64,000 nucleotides of DNA from Chryseobacterium gilvum. GTDB taxonomy: Bacteria; Bacteroidota; Bacteroidia; Flavobacteriales; Weeksellaceae. The stretch's first letter is position 1. Every line of letters begins with the position of its first letter. Location of the stretch: positions 186,001-250,000 of the forward strand of contig NZ_JAOTEN010000003.1 in the NCBI RefSeq assembly GCF_025628965.1, written 5' to 3'. A program made the translations under genes and the position numbers. Positions 33,303 through 41,380 of the stretch are shown in pieces. The notes under the pieces were generated by a model. It was not told the DNA's origin and made no database searches. It saw only the letters and a program-made list of their open reading frames with translations.

Positions 33303-35510
33303 TTAAACTTTTTCTAATTGAGGTTTTTGAAAGGTCAGGATAAAACAGGTTCCGTCTTCATCACTGATATAATCTACGTTTCCTCCTATTCTTTTCATGA
33401 TTCGATGAACAATAGAAAGACCTATTCCGTTTCCTTTAAATTTTTTGGCATTATCCATTCTATTGAAGATCTTAAACATTTTATGTTTATTTTCAGCCGG
33501 GATTCCGATGCCGTTATCTTTAATTCTGTAAATAATTTTATCGCCTTCTTCAGAACCCTCGATCTCTACGACCGGATGATCCTGATCGGATGAATATTTA
33601 ACCGCATTGTTGATTACGTTTAAAAATACCTGATGAAGCATCGTCTGATCTGCCAAAACTTCGGGACATTTTTTGATTACAACTATACTTTTTGGAGTAT
33701 CATAGGTCATCTTGGCATTTTCCGTGATTTTTCGAATCGTAAGATCAGGCTCAATAGGTTCAAGCTGTATTTCGCTGTGTTTTGCACGGCTAAGCTGAAG
33801 AACGTTATTCATCAGATCTGCCATGTTATCAATTTCATCGATGATAGAATTAAGCTTACTCCTGTTTTTCTCAGAGGCTTCCGTCATACTTCTGAGCAGC
33901 ATTTGGGCATTCAGTTTCATTACCGTGAGTGGCGTTCCCAAATCATGCGAAATGGTGTATGAAAAACTGTCCAGCTCCTCGTTCACCTTTTTCAGCTGCT
34001 CATTCAGTTTTTTAATGGTAATATATTGTTTATGAGACGTTTCCAGTATCACATCACGAATTGAGTGCACTGCAATCTCATCTCTTTTGCTCCATCTTTT
34101 TGAATTGCCTTTTATTTCTTCACTGAAGATCTTGAAAGAAGTTCTCGGGGAAAAAATCTGTTTGTCTTCTCCATTTTGCGAAAAAGTACCCATTTCCTTT
34201 TCAGGATTTCCTGCCCAGTTGATGTGTTCATCAAACTCTTTTCTGAACCAGATCAGAATCTCATTTTTACTTCTTTCGACAAAATATATGATTATTCCTG
34301 ATGCATCATTATTTAAGCCTAATTCTTTACCATAATCCTTCAGAAAGCTGTTGCTTATAAAGATATTGTTTCTGGTGTTTTCGTATGCCCAGCTTACGAT
34401 TTTTTGTAATACAGCTGCATTAGGGACATTTCCGTCTGTAGTAGTCTTATTATCTGAAACAATAGCGATTCCGTCTGCTTCAGGCATCATTCTGAGCTGA
34501 GATTTGTTGGCATCCAGAGATTCAAACAAAGTTTCATGCTCTAAAAAATCTGATCTTAGATGATTTAGCTTTTCATTGAGGTTTACTCTGTATTCGAGTT
34601 CTTTTTTAGCTTTAAAAGAAGAATATGCGTTGGAAGCCAAAACAGTAAAAATCCCTGCCTGTACACGGTCTTCAAGATCAATATGTTTTGCTTCGATATT
34701 CTGACAGGTTACCAAACCCCAAAGCTCATCATCAATGATAATCGAGATGCTGAAACTTGAGGATGCTCCCGAATTTTTCACATATTGTCCGTGAATAGGC
34801 GACATTGCTCGTGATGCAGTAAATGTAAGATCGATGTCCTGTTGTGTACGGCTTAGAAGACGTACCGGCTCTGAGTGTACATTTGAGAAGATTCTTTTCC
34901 TTTTCTTTTTGTACAGTTCCCTTGCCTGTCTCGGGATATCATGTTCCGGATAATGCAGCCCGAGATAACTTTCTGCTTTACCATTTGTTTTTTCTGCAAT
35001 CACTTTTCCTGAACCGTCGCTCATGAATTTATAGACCATGATCCGGTCATAATTGATGATGCTCCACAGAGTACCCAGAAGCTGATCCCAGATTTCCTGC
35101 TCATTATCAATGATGTAAAAGTTGTCGTATTTATTGGTAATATGCTTTCGTAAATTGCTTACGACTTCTTCAAATTCAAGAAAAATATGATTATTGGACC
35201 TGAAAACGGAAAAATGATATTGCTTTCCTGAAATATATATTTTGTCAAAATAGGTTTCGTTTTCTCTTCTTGAAAGAAAATCTACCCTTTCAAAAATATC
35301 TGAATCAAGAACAGGTTGAAAAATATGGGGATAATCTGCAATTTTTTTCCCTAAAAGGTCTTCTGATTTTTCAAGATCAAAAATATCGGAAATATTTTCG
35401 CTCAGAAAATCAATGGCATGAGATGTTGTATCAATGCCAATCAGGTATCCAAAACTCTGTATACGGCCCGGAATATGAATGGGCTCATCATGACATTCTA
35501 CAAAATTCAT
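33303..35510 (-). CDS. bphP: Bacteriophytochrome histidine kinase
   Basis: Red/far-red photoreceptor of 735 residues. A PAS domain at the start holds the biliverdin-attaching Cys6 in ECHDEPIHIPGRIQS. The GAF domain has HYPEHDIPRQARELY (DIP motif) and the His region of KNSGASSSFSISI. The PHY tongue has FSPRTSFKIF. The kinase part has a HisKA helix with His522 in SYTISHDLGTPLTV and an HATPase with NNAVKYSS, DNGIGIP and GNGIGLSIV. No response regulator gene lies beside it. Confidence 0.94.
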   Translation of the reverse strand: MNFVECHDEPIHIPGRIQSFGYLIGIDTTSHAIDFLSENISDIFDLEKSEDLLGKKIADYPHIFQPVLDSDIFERVDFLSRRENETYFDKIYISGKQYHFSVFRSNNHIFLEFEEVVSNLRKHITNKYDNFYIIDNEQEIWDQLLGTLWSIINYDRIMVYKFMSDGSGKVIAEKTNGKAESYLGLHYPEHDIPRQARELYKKKRKRIFSNVHSEPVRLLSRTQQDIDLTFTASRAMSPIHGQYVKNSGASSSFSISIIIDDELWGLVTCQNIEAKHIDLEDRVQAGIFTVLASNAYSSFKAKKELEYRVNLNEKLNHLRSDFLEHETLFESLDANKSQLRMMPEADGIAIVSDNKTTTDGNVPNAAVLQKIVSWAYENTRNNIFISNSFLKDYGKELGLNNDASGIIIYFVERSKNEILIWFRKEFDEHINWAGNPEKEMGTFSQNGEDKQIFSPRTSFKIFSEEIKGNSKRWSKRDEIAVHSIRDVILETSHKQYITIKKLNEQLKKVNEELDSFSYTISHDLGTPLTVMKLNAQMLLRSMTEASEKNRSKLNSIIDEIDNMADLMNNVLQLSRAKHSEIQLEPIEPDLTIRKITENAKMTYDTPKSIVVIKKCPEVLADQTMLHQVFLNVINNAVKYSSDQDHPVVEIEGSEEGDKIIYRIKDNGIGIPAENKHKMFKIFNRMDNAKKFKGNGIGLSIVHRIMKRIGGNVDYISDEDGTCFILTFQKPQLEKV

Positions 35511-35527
35511 AACTGCTATTAAATAGT

Positions 35528-35535
35528 CAAAGGTA
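35528..35535 (-). promoter_or_regulatory. -7 promoter element of the phytochrome operon
   Basis: On the minus strand TACCTTTG, a perfect TAnnTTTG, with ATTG 21 bp upstream as a partial -33. It would start the RNA about 12 nt before the ATG at 35510. This supports that start and a very short leader. Confidence 0.6.
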
Positions 35536-35776
35536 AGGAATTTACATCATAAAAATCAATATTTATTTTATGCAGCAAATTTGTTATTAATAATTAAGAA
35601 ATATTATGAATATATTAAGATTTATTAAAAATACTCATAATTCATAAGATAATGACAAAATAATAATTAAAAATCACTTCGTTTACTTTTACATAAATCA
35701 CAGATTTTAATTAAGATATAGATAATAAAATACGATTATTTTCACGAAAGATTTATTCACACACCGGAGGTATCAT

Positions 35777-36790
35777 TTATACTTCCTTGTCAAAATACAG
35801 CCTGTAGTATTTTCCTTTATCATCCTGCCCCTGTTCAAGCATTTTACGATCGCCGTGAATATAAATATGGAAGTTCTTATCCAGCTTAATGATGCTCTTA
35901 AAATGTCTCTGTGTTTTTTTTACCGCCGCATCACTGATCGGGAATTCTTCAGCAATATTAATCTGCATATCCTGTTCGTAATCGGTCTTAAAATTATTAA
36001 AACTTTCGATTACATGCTCGTCGCCCAAAACTTCACTTGCAAATTCATCAAGCTTAAATTCTTCTTTTTCTTTGAAAAAATTGATGGATTTATTTAAAAA
36101 ATCTGCCTGATCTGCTTTTGAAACCTCAAATTCCTGCGGGAGCTGTTTGGTAATGTAATCTTTATACACCATCAATGCTTCCTGGGTATGAAAGTATTCG
36201 TCGTCGCGCTGTTTTACTTTCAGAAAATCTTCAAACCAGTAATACATATCTCCGTTTTTGTTGTTATCAACTACAGAAAGGATATATCCGTTTTCTTTAT
36301 GGTTATTGTAAATCAGAGCTGCTTTATCAATCTTTGACAGGCTGATTCCCTGATCTTTTTCAAGTTCAAAACTTTCATTTTTTGGAAAAATTTTAAGAAA
36401 TGAATCTCTTTTTTCCGTTTTAAAAATTCCTATTTTATCGACTTTCTCATCACCTTCTCTTTCGTCTTCAAAGTACACGACAAACAGCTCACCTCCCTGA
36501 ACCCTTGGATTTTCCGCAGCTTCAAAAAGATGTTTCGCAAGGTTTTCAGATTCCCAGAGAAACTTTGCTTTATCATCAAATATTTCTGAAACCGAGCTGT
36601 AAACAGGATTATTCACCAAATAAGAATCACTGTAAAACTGGTAGGTTTCTTCAGTTTTGAAAGAGCCCAAAAAATAATTTTCCAGCATTTCTACTGTTCC
36701 CTCGTCCAGCTCAAGCTCTTCCTGGGAAAGAATAAGAGATTCTCCGTTGATCTTGTTGCCAACTCTGTGTACTGCGATTTTTGAAAACAT
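35777..36790 (-). CDS. Nucleoid-associated protein, NdpA/YejK-like
   Basis: 337 residues, similar in length and order to the YejK family: N-terminal IAVHRVGNKINGESLILSQEELEL, a central block with YFEDEREGDEKVDKIGIFK and the C-terminal IKLDKNFHIYIHGDRKMLEQG. YejK is a nucleoid protein of unclear function. It stands alone with a 266-bp spacer to bphP holding only AT-rich DNA and the phytochrome promoter. Confidence 0.85.
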   Translation of the reverse strand: MFSKIAVHRVGNKINGESLILSQEELELDEGTVEMLENYFLGSFKTEETYQFYSDSYLVNNPVYSSVSEIFDDKAKFLWESENLAKHLFEAAENPRVQGGELFVVYFEDEREGDEKVDKIGIFKTEKRDSFLKIFPKNESFELEKDQGISLSKIDKAALIYNNHKENGYILSVVDNNKNGDMYYWFEDFLKVKQRDDEYFHTQEALMVYKDYITKQLPQEFEVSKADQADFLNKSINFFKEKEEFKLDEFASEVLGDEHVIESFNNFKTDYEQDMQINIAEEFPISDAAVKKTQRHFKSIIKLDKNFHIYIHGDRKMLEQGQDDKGKYYRLYFDKEV

Positions 36791-36992
36791 TCTTTATTTT
36801 TTGTGGACTGCAAATATATTAATTAAATCAAACAATAAGCATCATTTCGTTCTGATAAAAAGCCTATCATTTTGAAAGGGTATTTTGCAGACTTGTAAAA
36901 AATTTAATTATATAAAATATTGATTATCATTTAATTAAAAAAATACAATCAATAAGGAACACGATTAGCATCTGCAATATTAAATAGTTAAA

Positions 36993-37154
36993 ATGGATTT
37001 AAAAACATTAAACAGAATTAATACTCTGAGAAGATTAAGAAGTAAAGGACCCGAAACTCCAAAATGGGCCAAATCGTATCTATTACTGATTGCCATCTCG
37101 GCCATCATTATTTTCGTTGTTTTTATTACAATTGTAGAACAAAACCAAAATTAA
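36993..37154 (+). CDS. Small single-span membrane protein, cassette copy A
   Basis: 53 residues: a basic N terminus (NRINTLRRLRSKG), then one hydrophobic span at about 30-48 and a short polar end. It is read from the first ATG and stops 1 bp before the next gene's ATG, so translation is coupled. The same arrangement is repeated at 37623-37754. No family recognised. Confidence 0.7.
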   Translation: MDLKTLNRINTLRRLRSKGPETPKWAKSYLLLIAISAIIIFVVFITIVEQNQN

Positions 37155-37155
37155 A

Positions 37156-37506
37156 ATGAATTATTTAGAAGCCACACAGGAGATCGCAGAGGTAATTCCT
37201 GATCTGCAAAGCAAGTCAAAAGAGATTAACAATTCATATGATCTCATAATCACTTTTACAAACAGCATCAAAATGATGATTCAGAATAATGATAATCCTA
37301 TATTATTAAAAAGTCTAAAAAAAATGAATCTGATTTATAAAAACGGAGATCATTTGCTAAGGAGTGCCATTGAAAATTCATTTATTTACTCTCTTGACAG
37401 TTGCACGTTATTTTGCTCTACGACTGATAGAAACAATATCCTGAGAACTCTTTCGCCGGATCTTAAGAAAGTTTATGCAAAACAAATTTACAGTCATGGA
37501 ATATGA
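37156..37506 (+). CDS. DUF7674-like helical protein, cassette copy A
   Basis: 116 residues, mostly helical, with no signal peptide. A block KKMNLIYKNGDHLLRSAIENSFIYSL aligns with KMMEWLYKNGTFSVKHIIENLFIRSF in the second copy at 37805. From memory this block resembles the DUF7674 family of Bacteroidota; function unknown. It immediately follows the small membrane protein of copy A. Confidence 0.72.
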   Translation: MNYLEATQEIAEVIPDLQSKSKEINNSYDLIITFTNSIKMMIQNNDNPILLKSLKKMNLIYKNGDHLLRSAIENSFIYSLDSCTLFCSTTDRNNILRTLSPDLKKVYAKQIYSHGI

Positions 37507-37622
37507 GTGTTTTAAAATTATAACCCAATAAAAATATAATTCAGTTTTATTACATTTTACAGGTATTTCATTACAAAATCACAGGAAAGCCTTTAAACAA
37601 AACCTTTTAAAATCAATACATT

Positions 37623-37754
37623 ATGAAAACAAAGATCAGAAGACAAACAGACTGGAAACAGTGGAAAACCTCGAATTATAAGCACAATGCGGAGATTTTG
37701 ATCACTCACATTGCCGTGATCATCGGTGTATTTATTTTTGCTGCCTGTCTGTAA
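37623..37754 (+). CDS. Small single-span membrane protein, cassette copy B
   Basis: 43 residues: charged, Trp-rich N terminus (KIRRQTDWKQWKTSNYKHN) and a single hydrophobic segment at 24-43 ending FAACL. No recognisable sequence identity to copy A, but identical layout and the same position ahead of a DUF7674-like gene. Confidence 0.65.
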   Translation: MKTKIRRQTDWKQWKTSNYKHNAEILITHIAVIIGVFIFAACL

Positions 37755-37804
37755 TTTGGTACACTTTTAGTTACCCATATTGTGTTTTGAAAATTTTTAA
37801 TCTT

Positions 37805-38203
37805 ATGGAGACTGCAGAAATGAACGCTATTAATGAAAATCTAGCGACTGAACATTTAAAAATATTCTATCCTTCCCTTCAGAACGAAATTGCACAGCTT
37901 TCTGCTCAGGGTAATTTCGCGGGAATTATACAGGCAACCGTTGATTATCTGAAAATACTTTTAAAAGAATCAAAAATCAACGTGGTAAACCACAACATCA
38001 AAATGATGGAATGGCTTTATAAAAACGGAACTTTCAGCGTAAAGCATATTATTGAAAATTTATTCATCCGGTCATTCGGAAGCCTAAGAAAGCAAACTGA
38101 TGAAAATCAATGGAATCTTCTGTATCAATATATGCCGATCGAGTTTCAACAGATCTATCTCAATCAAACCAGATTAGATGAGATTATGTTTAAAAAGAAT
38201 TAA
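37805..38203 (+). CDS. DUF7674-like helical protein, cassette copy B
   Basis: 132 residues from ATG 37805; a TTG-started extension to 37787 is less likely. The block KMMEWLYKNGTFSVKHIIENLFIRSF is shared with copy A. Divergent elsewhere. No catalytic motif seen. It ends before the large palindrome at 38221. Confidence 0.75.
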   Translation: METAEMNAINENLATEHLKIFYPSLQNEIAQLSAQGNFAGIIQATVDYLKILLKESKINVVNHNIKMMEWLYKNGTFSVKHIIENLFIRSFGSLRKQTDENQWNLLYQYMPIEFQQIYLNQTRLDEIMFKKN

Positions 38204-38220
38204 TTGATCTTATATTATAA

Positions 38221-38254
38221 CGACCTCGCCCAAGCTTTAGCTTGGGCGAGGTCG
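38221..38254. terminator. 34-bp perfect palindrome, probable terminator
   Basis: A 16-bp arm CGACCTCGCCCAAGCT and its exact complement around a TT centre. It lacks a strong poly-T on either side (TTTACA follows), so it may be a terminator or a palindromic repeat element. It lies between convergent genes. Confidence 0.6.
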
Positions 38255-38309
38255 TTTACAGGCATTAATCTTTGAGGATTATAGAACCGCACGGTTTGAC
38301 ACATCTCGT

Positions 38310-38648
38310 TTATGCAATTACAAATGCTTTTAATTCAGCCATTTTTCCATTCTCAAATCTCCATATATCACAGTAGGAATACTGTATATCATCTCCGTTC
38401 TTATTTTTTAAACTGATTTTCCCTGTTGCCACAACATAATCATTATCCTCAAGAATGGTTTCGATATTAAATTTTGGGGGTTCCAGATAAGCATCCTTCA
38501 TATAAGCTCTTACATTTTCTTTACCGATAAGGGTTTGATCACCAATAAAAATCCATTTGGTATCTTCTGTACAGTACTGTAAGAATGTTTCGTGATCGCC
38601 TTTTTTTATAGCTTCGTTGGCGGCCTGTAAAATTTCTTTATTATTCAT
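38310..38648 (-). CDS. NTF2-like (SnoaL) family protein
   Basis: 112 residues: ILQAANEAIKKGDHETFLQYCTEDTKWIFIGDQTLIGKENVRAY, then DDIQYSYCDIWRFENGKMAELKAFV, the usual SnoaL-like layout with a conserved Trp near W56. No signal peptide. Function unknown; third member of this fold in the window. Confidence 0.82.
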   Translation of the reverse strand: MNNKEILQAANEAIKKGDHETFLQYCTEDTKWIFIGDQTLIGKENVRAYMKDAYLEPPKFNIETILEDNDYVVATGKISLKNKNGDDIQYSYCDIWRFENGKMAELKAFVIA

Positions 38649-38737
38649 GTGAAATATTTTTAATTGAGAAAAAACTTTAATTTTATCAAAGCATTTTCCA
38701 CAAAACCTATACCAGTTGTCCGGAAATTTTTATTTGT

Positions 38738-38768
38738 TTTGAATAAGAATATTGAATGACTATCTTTA
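38738..38768 (+). promoter_or_regulatory. Promoter of the 38.8-kb lipoprotein gene
   Basis: TTTG at 38738-38741, 19-bp spacer, TATCTTTA at 38761-38768: one base off the TAnnTTTG consensus. RNA would begin about 15 nt before the ATG at 38790. Confidence 0.6.
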
Positions 38769-38789
38769 CTTTCACCAATAAGCCACATT

Positions 38790-39197
38790 ATGAAAAAATT
38801 AATATTCCTTTTTTTAATGACTTTTATTTTGGCAGGCTGCGGAGATAATTGCTATAATCCTCCTCAACCGATTGTTTTTGAGTTCGTTAATGAAGATCAT
38901 GAAAATCTGCTGACAAACGGAACGCTTTCTCAGCTTTCAATTAAAGACGAAGATCAGGCCGAGGTTCCGCTGACAAAAACAGATGACGGAAAAATCATTT
39001 TGGAAAACGTAGGGGCATATAATGGTACAAAAAACTACACTTTTTATTCATCTGTTAAATCTTTTGAATTTTCTATACAGTCATCCGAATTCGACGGAAA
39101 AGGATGTGATGGCTATCAAATCGATCAATTAACTTTTAAAGGGATTGGTATTGATGTGACAGATGAAAAAGGATACTATAGAATCATCTTTAAATAA
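38790..39197 (+). CDS. Hypothetical lipoprotein
   Basis: 135 residues with lipobox ILAGC at about 13-17 followed by GDNCYNPPQPIVFEFVNEDHENL. The remainder is predicted beta-rich and ends DVTDEKGYYRIIFK. No domain recognised, although the final part resembles small Flavobacterium lipoproteins with a beta-sandwich. Own promoter. Confidence 0.8.
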   Translation: MKKLIFLFLMTFILAGCGDNCYNPPQPIVFEFVNEDHENLLTNGTLSQLSIKDEDQAEVPLTKTDDGKIILENVGAYNGTKNYTFYSSVKSFEFSIQSSEFDGKGCDGYQIDQLTFKGIGIDVTDEKGYYRIIFK

Positions 39198-39201
39198 ATA
39201 A

Positions 39202-39231
39202 AAAATCCCCTCGCTTACGCTCGGGGATTTT
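39202..39231. terminator. Bidirectional terminator lipoprotein/dnaK
   Basis: AAAATCCCC and GGGGATTTT with an inner TCGCTTACGCTC stem-loop. It ends the convergent lipoprotein and dnaK transcripts. Confidence 0.85.
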
Positions 39232-39252
39232 ATTTCATCAGTTTTTAACTGC

Positions 39253-41148
39253 TTATTTTACTTCTTCAAAATCTGCATCCTGTACATCTTCTGCACCTCC
39301 TGCATTTCCTTGATTTTGAGCTCCTGCATCTGCACCCTGACCTTGCTGTCCTGCTGCATACATTTCTTCAGAAGCTGCCATCCAAGCTGCATCCAAAGCT
39401 TCGGTTTTAGCTTTCACATCATCACCGTTTTTCGCTTCATAAGCAGTTTTCAGTTCTGCATGAGCAGCTTCGATCGCTGCTTTTTTATCAGCAGATAATT
39501 TATCGCCAAATTCTTTCAGTTGCTTTTCCGTCTGGAAGATCAATCCGTCAGCTTTGTTGAAAATTTCCACTTCTTCTTTTCTCTTCGCATCTGCTGCAGA
39601 GTTTTCCTGAGCTTCTTTTTTCATTCTTTCGATTTCCTCTTCAGAAAGACCTGAAGATGCCTGAATTTTAATAGACTGCTCTTTTCCGGTACCTTTATCT
39701 TTAGCAGAAACGCTTAGGATTCCGTTTGCATCAATATCGAATGTTACTTCAATTTGAGGAACACCTCTTTGCGCTGGTGGAATATCTGTTAAGTCAAATC
39801 TACCGATCTCTTTATTATCGTTGAACATGGGTCTTTCACCCTGTCCTACTCTGATGCTAACTGCAGGCTGATTGTCGGAAGCGGTAGAGAATACTTCAGA
39901 TTTTTTGGTTGGGATGGTCGTATTCGCTTCAATTAATTTAGTGAAAACAGAACCCATTGTTTCGATCCCCAGAGAAAGTGGTGTAACGTCTAATAAAAGA
40001 ACGTCTTTTACATCTCCTGTAAGAACTCCCCCCTGAATAGCTGCACCGATGGCAACAACCTCATCCGGATTTACTCCTTTTGAAGGCTTTTTACCAAAGA
40101 ATTTCTCCACTTCTTCCTGAATGATCGGGATTCTTGTAGAACCACCTACCAAGATTACTTCATCGATATCGTTGATGGAAAGACCTGCATCAGAAAGCGC
40201 TTTTTTACAAGGTTCCATTGATCTTCTTACCAAATCTGCAGATAACTGCTCGAATTTTGCTTTCGTTAAAGTCTTAACCAAGTGTTTAGGACCTGTAGCG
40301 GTAGCGGTGATATAAGGAAGGTTGATCTCAGTTTGTGGAGAAGAAGACAATTCAATTTTTGCTTTTTCAGCAGCTTCTTTTAATCTTTGCAATGCAATTG
40401 CATCAGATTTAAGGTCTACTCCTTCTTCAGCTTTGAATTCGTCTGCCATCCAATTGATGATCACATCATCAAAATCATCACCTCCTAAGTGCGTATCTCC
40501 GTTGGTAGACAATACTTCAAAAACTCCGTCTCCTAAATCCAGGATAGAAACGTCAAAAGTACCCCCACCAAGATCGTATACTGCGATTTTTTGGTCTTTA
40601 TGGGATTTATCTAATCCATAAGCTAAAGCTGCTGCCGTAGGCTCGTTGATAATTCTTTCTACAGTAAGACCTGCGATTTCACCTGCTTCTTTTGTCGCTT
40701 GTCTCTGTGCGTCGTTAAAGTATGCAGGAACAGTAATAACTGCTCTTGTAACTTCCTGACCAAGATAATCTTCCGCAGTTTTCTTCATTTTCTGAAGCGT
40801 CATCGCAGAAATTTCCTGTGGGGTATATTCTCTGTCGTCAATTTTTACTTTTACGGTATCGTTGGGTCCGGCTACCACTTCGTAAGGAACTCTGGAAATT
40901 TCTTTCGCATCTTCCTTAAAGTGCGTTCCGATAAATCTTTTGATAGAATATACGGTTTTCTTCGGGTTGGTTACAGCCTGTCTTTTGGCAGGATCTCCCA
41001 CTTTTCTTTCACCATCCTCTGTAAATGCTACAATAGAAGGAGTGGTTCTTTTTCCCTCTGCGTTAGGAATAACAACAGGGTCTTTACCTTCCATTACGGC
41101 AACACAAGAGTTGGTTGTACCTAAATCTATTCCGATTATTTTACTCAT
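39253..41148 (-). CDS. dnaK: Molecular chaperone DnaK (Hsp70)
   Basis: 631 residues, standard length. ATP-binding [17 protein letters not shown] at the start, then [26 protein letters not shown], and [11 protein letters not shown]; the EELIK-type linker and substrate-binding domain begin near [17 protein letters not shown]. The C-terminal lid ends with a Gln/Gly/Ala-rich tail and [12 protein letters not shown], the usual ending for DnaK. No grpE or dnaJ adjacent, and no CIRCE element upstream. Confidence 0.97.
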   Translation of the reverse strand: MSKIIGIDLGTTNSCVAVMEGKDPVVIPNAEGKRTTPSIVAFTEDGERKVGDPAKRQAVTNPKKTVYSIKRFIGTHFKEDAKEISRVPYEVVAGPNDTVKVKIDDREYTPQEISAMTLQKMKKTAEDYLGQEVTRAVITVPAYFNDAQRQATKEAGEIAGLTVERIINEPTAAALAYGLDKSHKDQKIAVYDLGGGTFDVSILDLGDGVFEVLSTNGDTHLGGDDFDDVIINWMADEFKAEEGVDLKSDAIALQRLKEAAEKAKIELSSSPQTEINLPYITATATGPKHLVKTLTKAKFEQLSADLVRRSMEPCKKALSDAGLSINDIDEVILVGGSTRIPIIQEEVEKFFGKKPSKGVNPDEVVAIGAAIQGGVLTGDVKDVLLLDVTPLSLGIETMGSVFTKLIEANTTIPTKKSEVFSTASDNQPAVSIRVGQGERPMFNDNKEIGRFDLTDIPPAQRGVPQIEVTFDIDANGILSVSAKDKGTGKEQSIKIQASSGLSEEEIERMKKEAQENSAADAKRKEEVEIFNKADGLIFQTEKQLKEFGDKLSADKKAAIEAAHAELKTAYEAKNGDDVKAKTEALDAAWMAASEEMYAAGQQGQGADAGAQNQGNAGGAEDVQDADFEEVK

Positions 41149-41380
41149 AATATTTATATTTTTTCTAATTTTTAATTTAATTTACATTCACTAATTCTCA
41201 ATATTTGTACCATTGAAAAATTTGTGACAAATTGACACAATCAATATTTTTTGGAGCGGTATAAAAATATTTATGTGTCACAAAAGCTTTATGTACCGGT
41301 TAAATTTAATTTAAGCTTAACTTTGCCTACCACGCAAAAGGATCATTTATTAGTATTTTTGAAAAATTTTATAAAAGTAT

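Noticed and set aside
37787-37804. TTG start for second DUF7674-like gene
   Set aside because: ATG 37805 gives a better match in length to copy A and needs no rare start; the six-residue extension adds no conserved residue.
41150-41380. Possible CIRCE or heat-shock operator upstream of dnaK
   Set aside because: No TTAGCACTC-N9-GAGTGCTAA pattern; only loosely related TGTCACAAA/TTTGTGACA pieces are present at 41220-41285, too poorly spaced to call.
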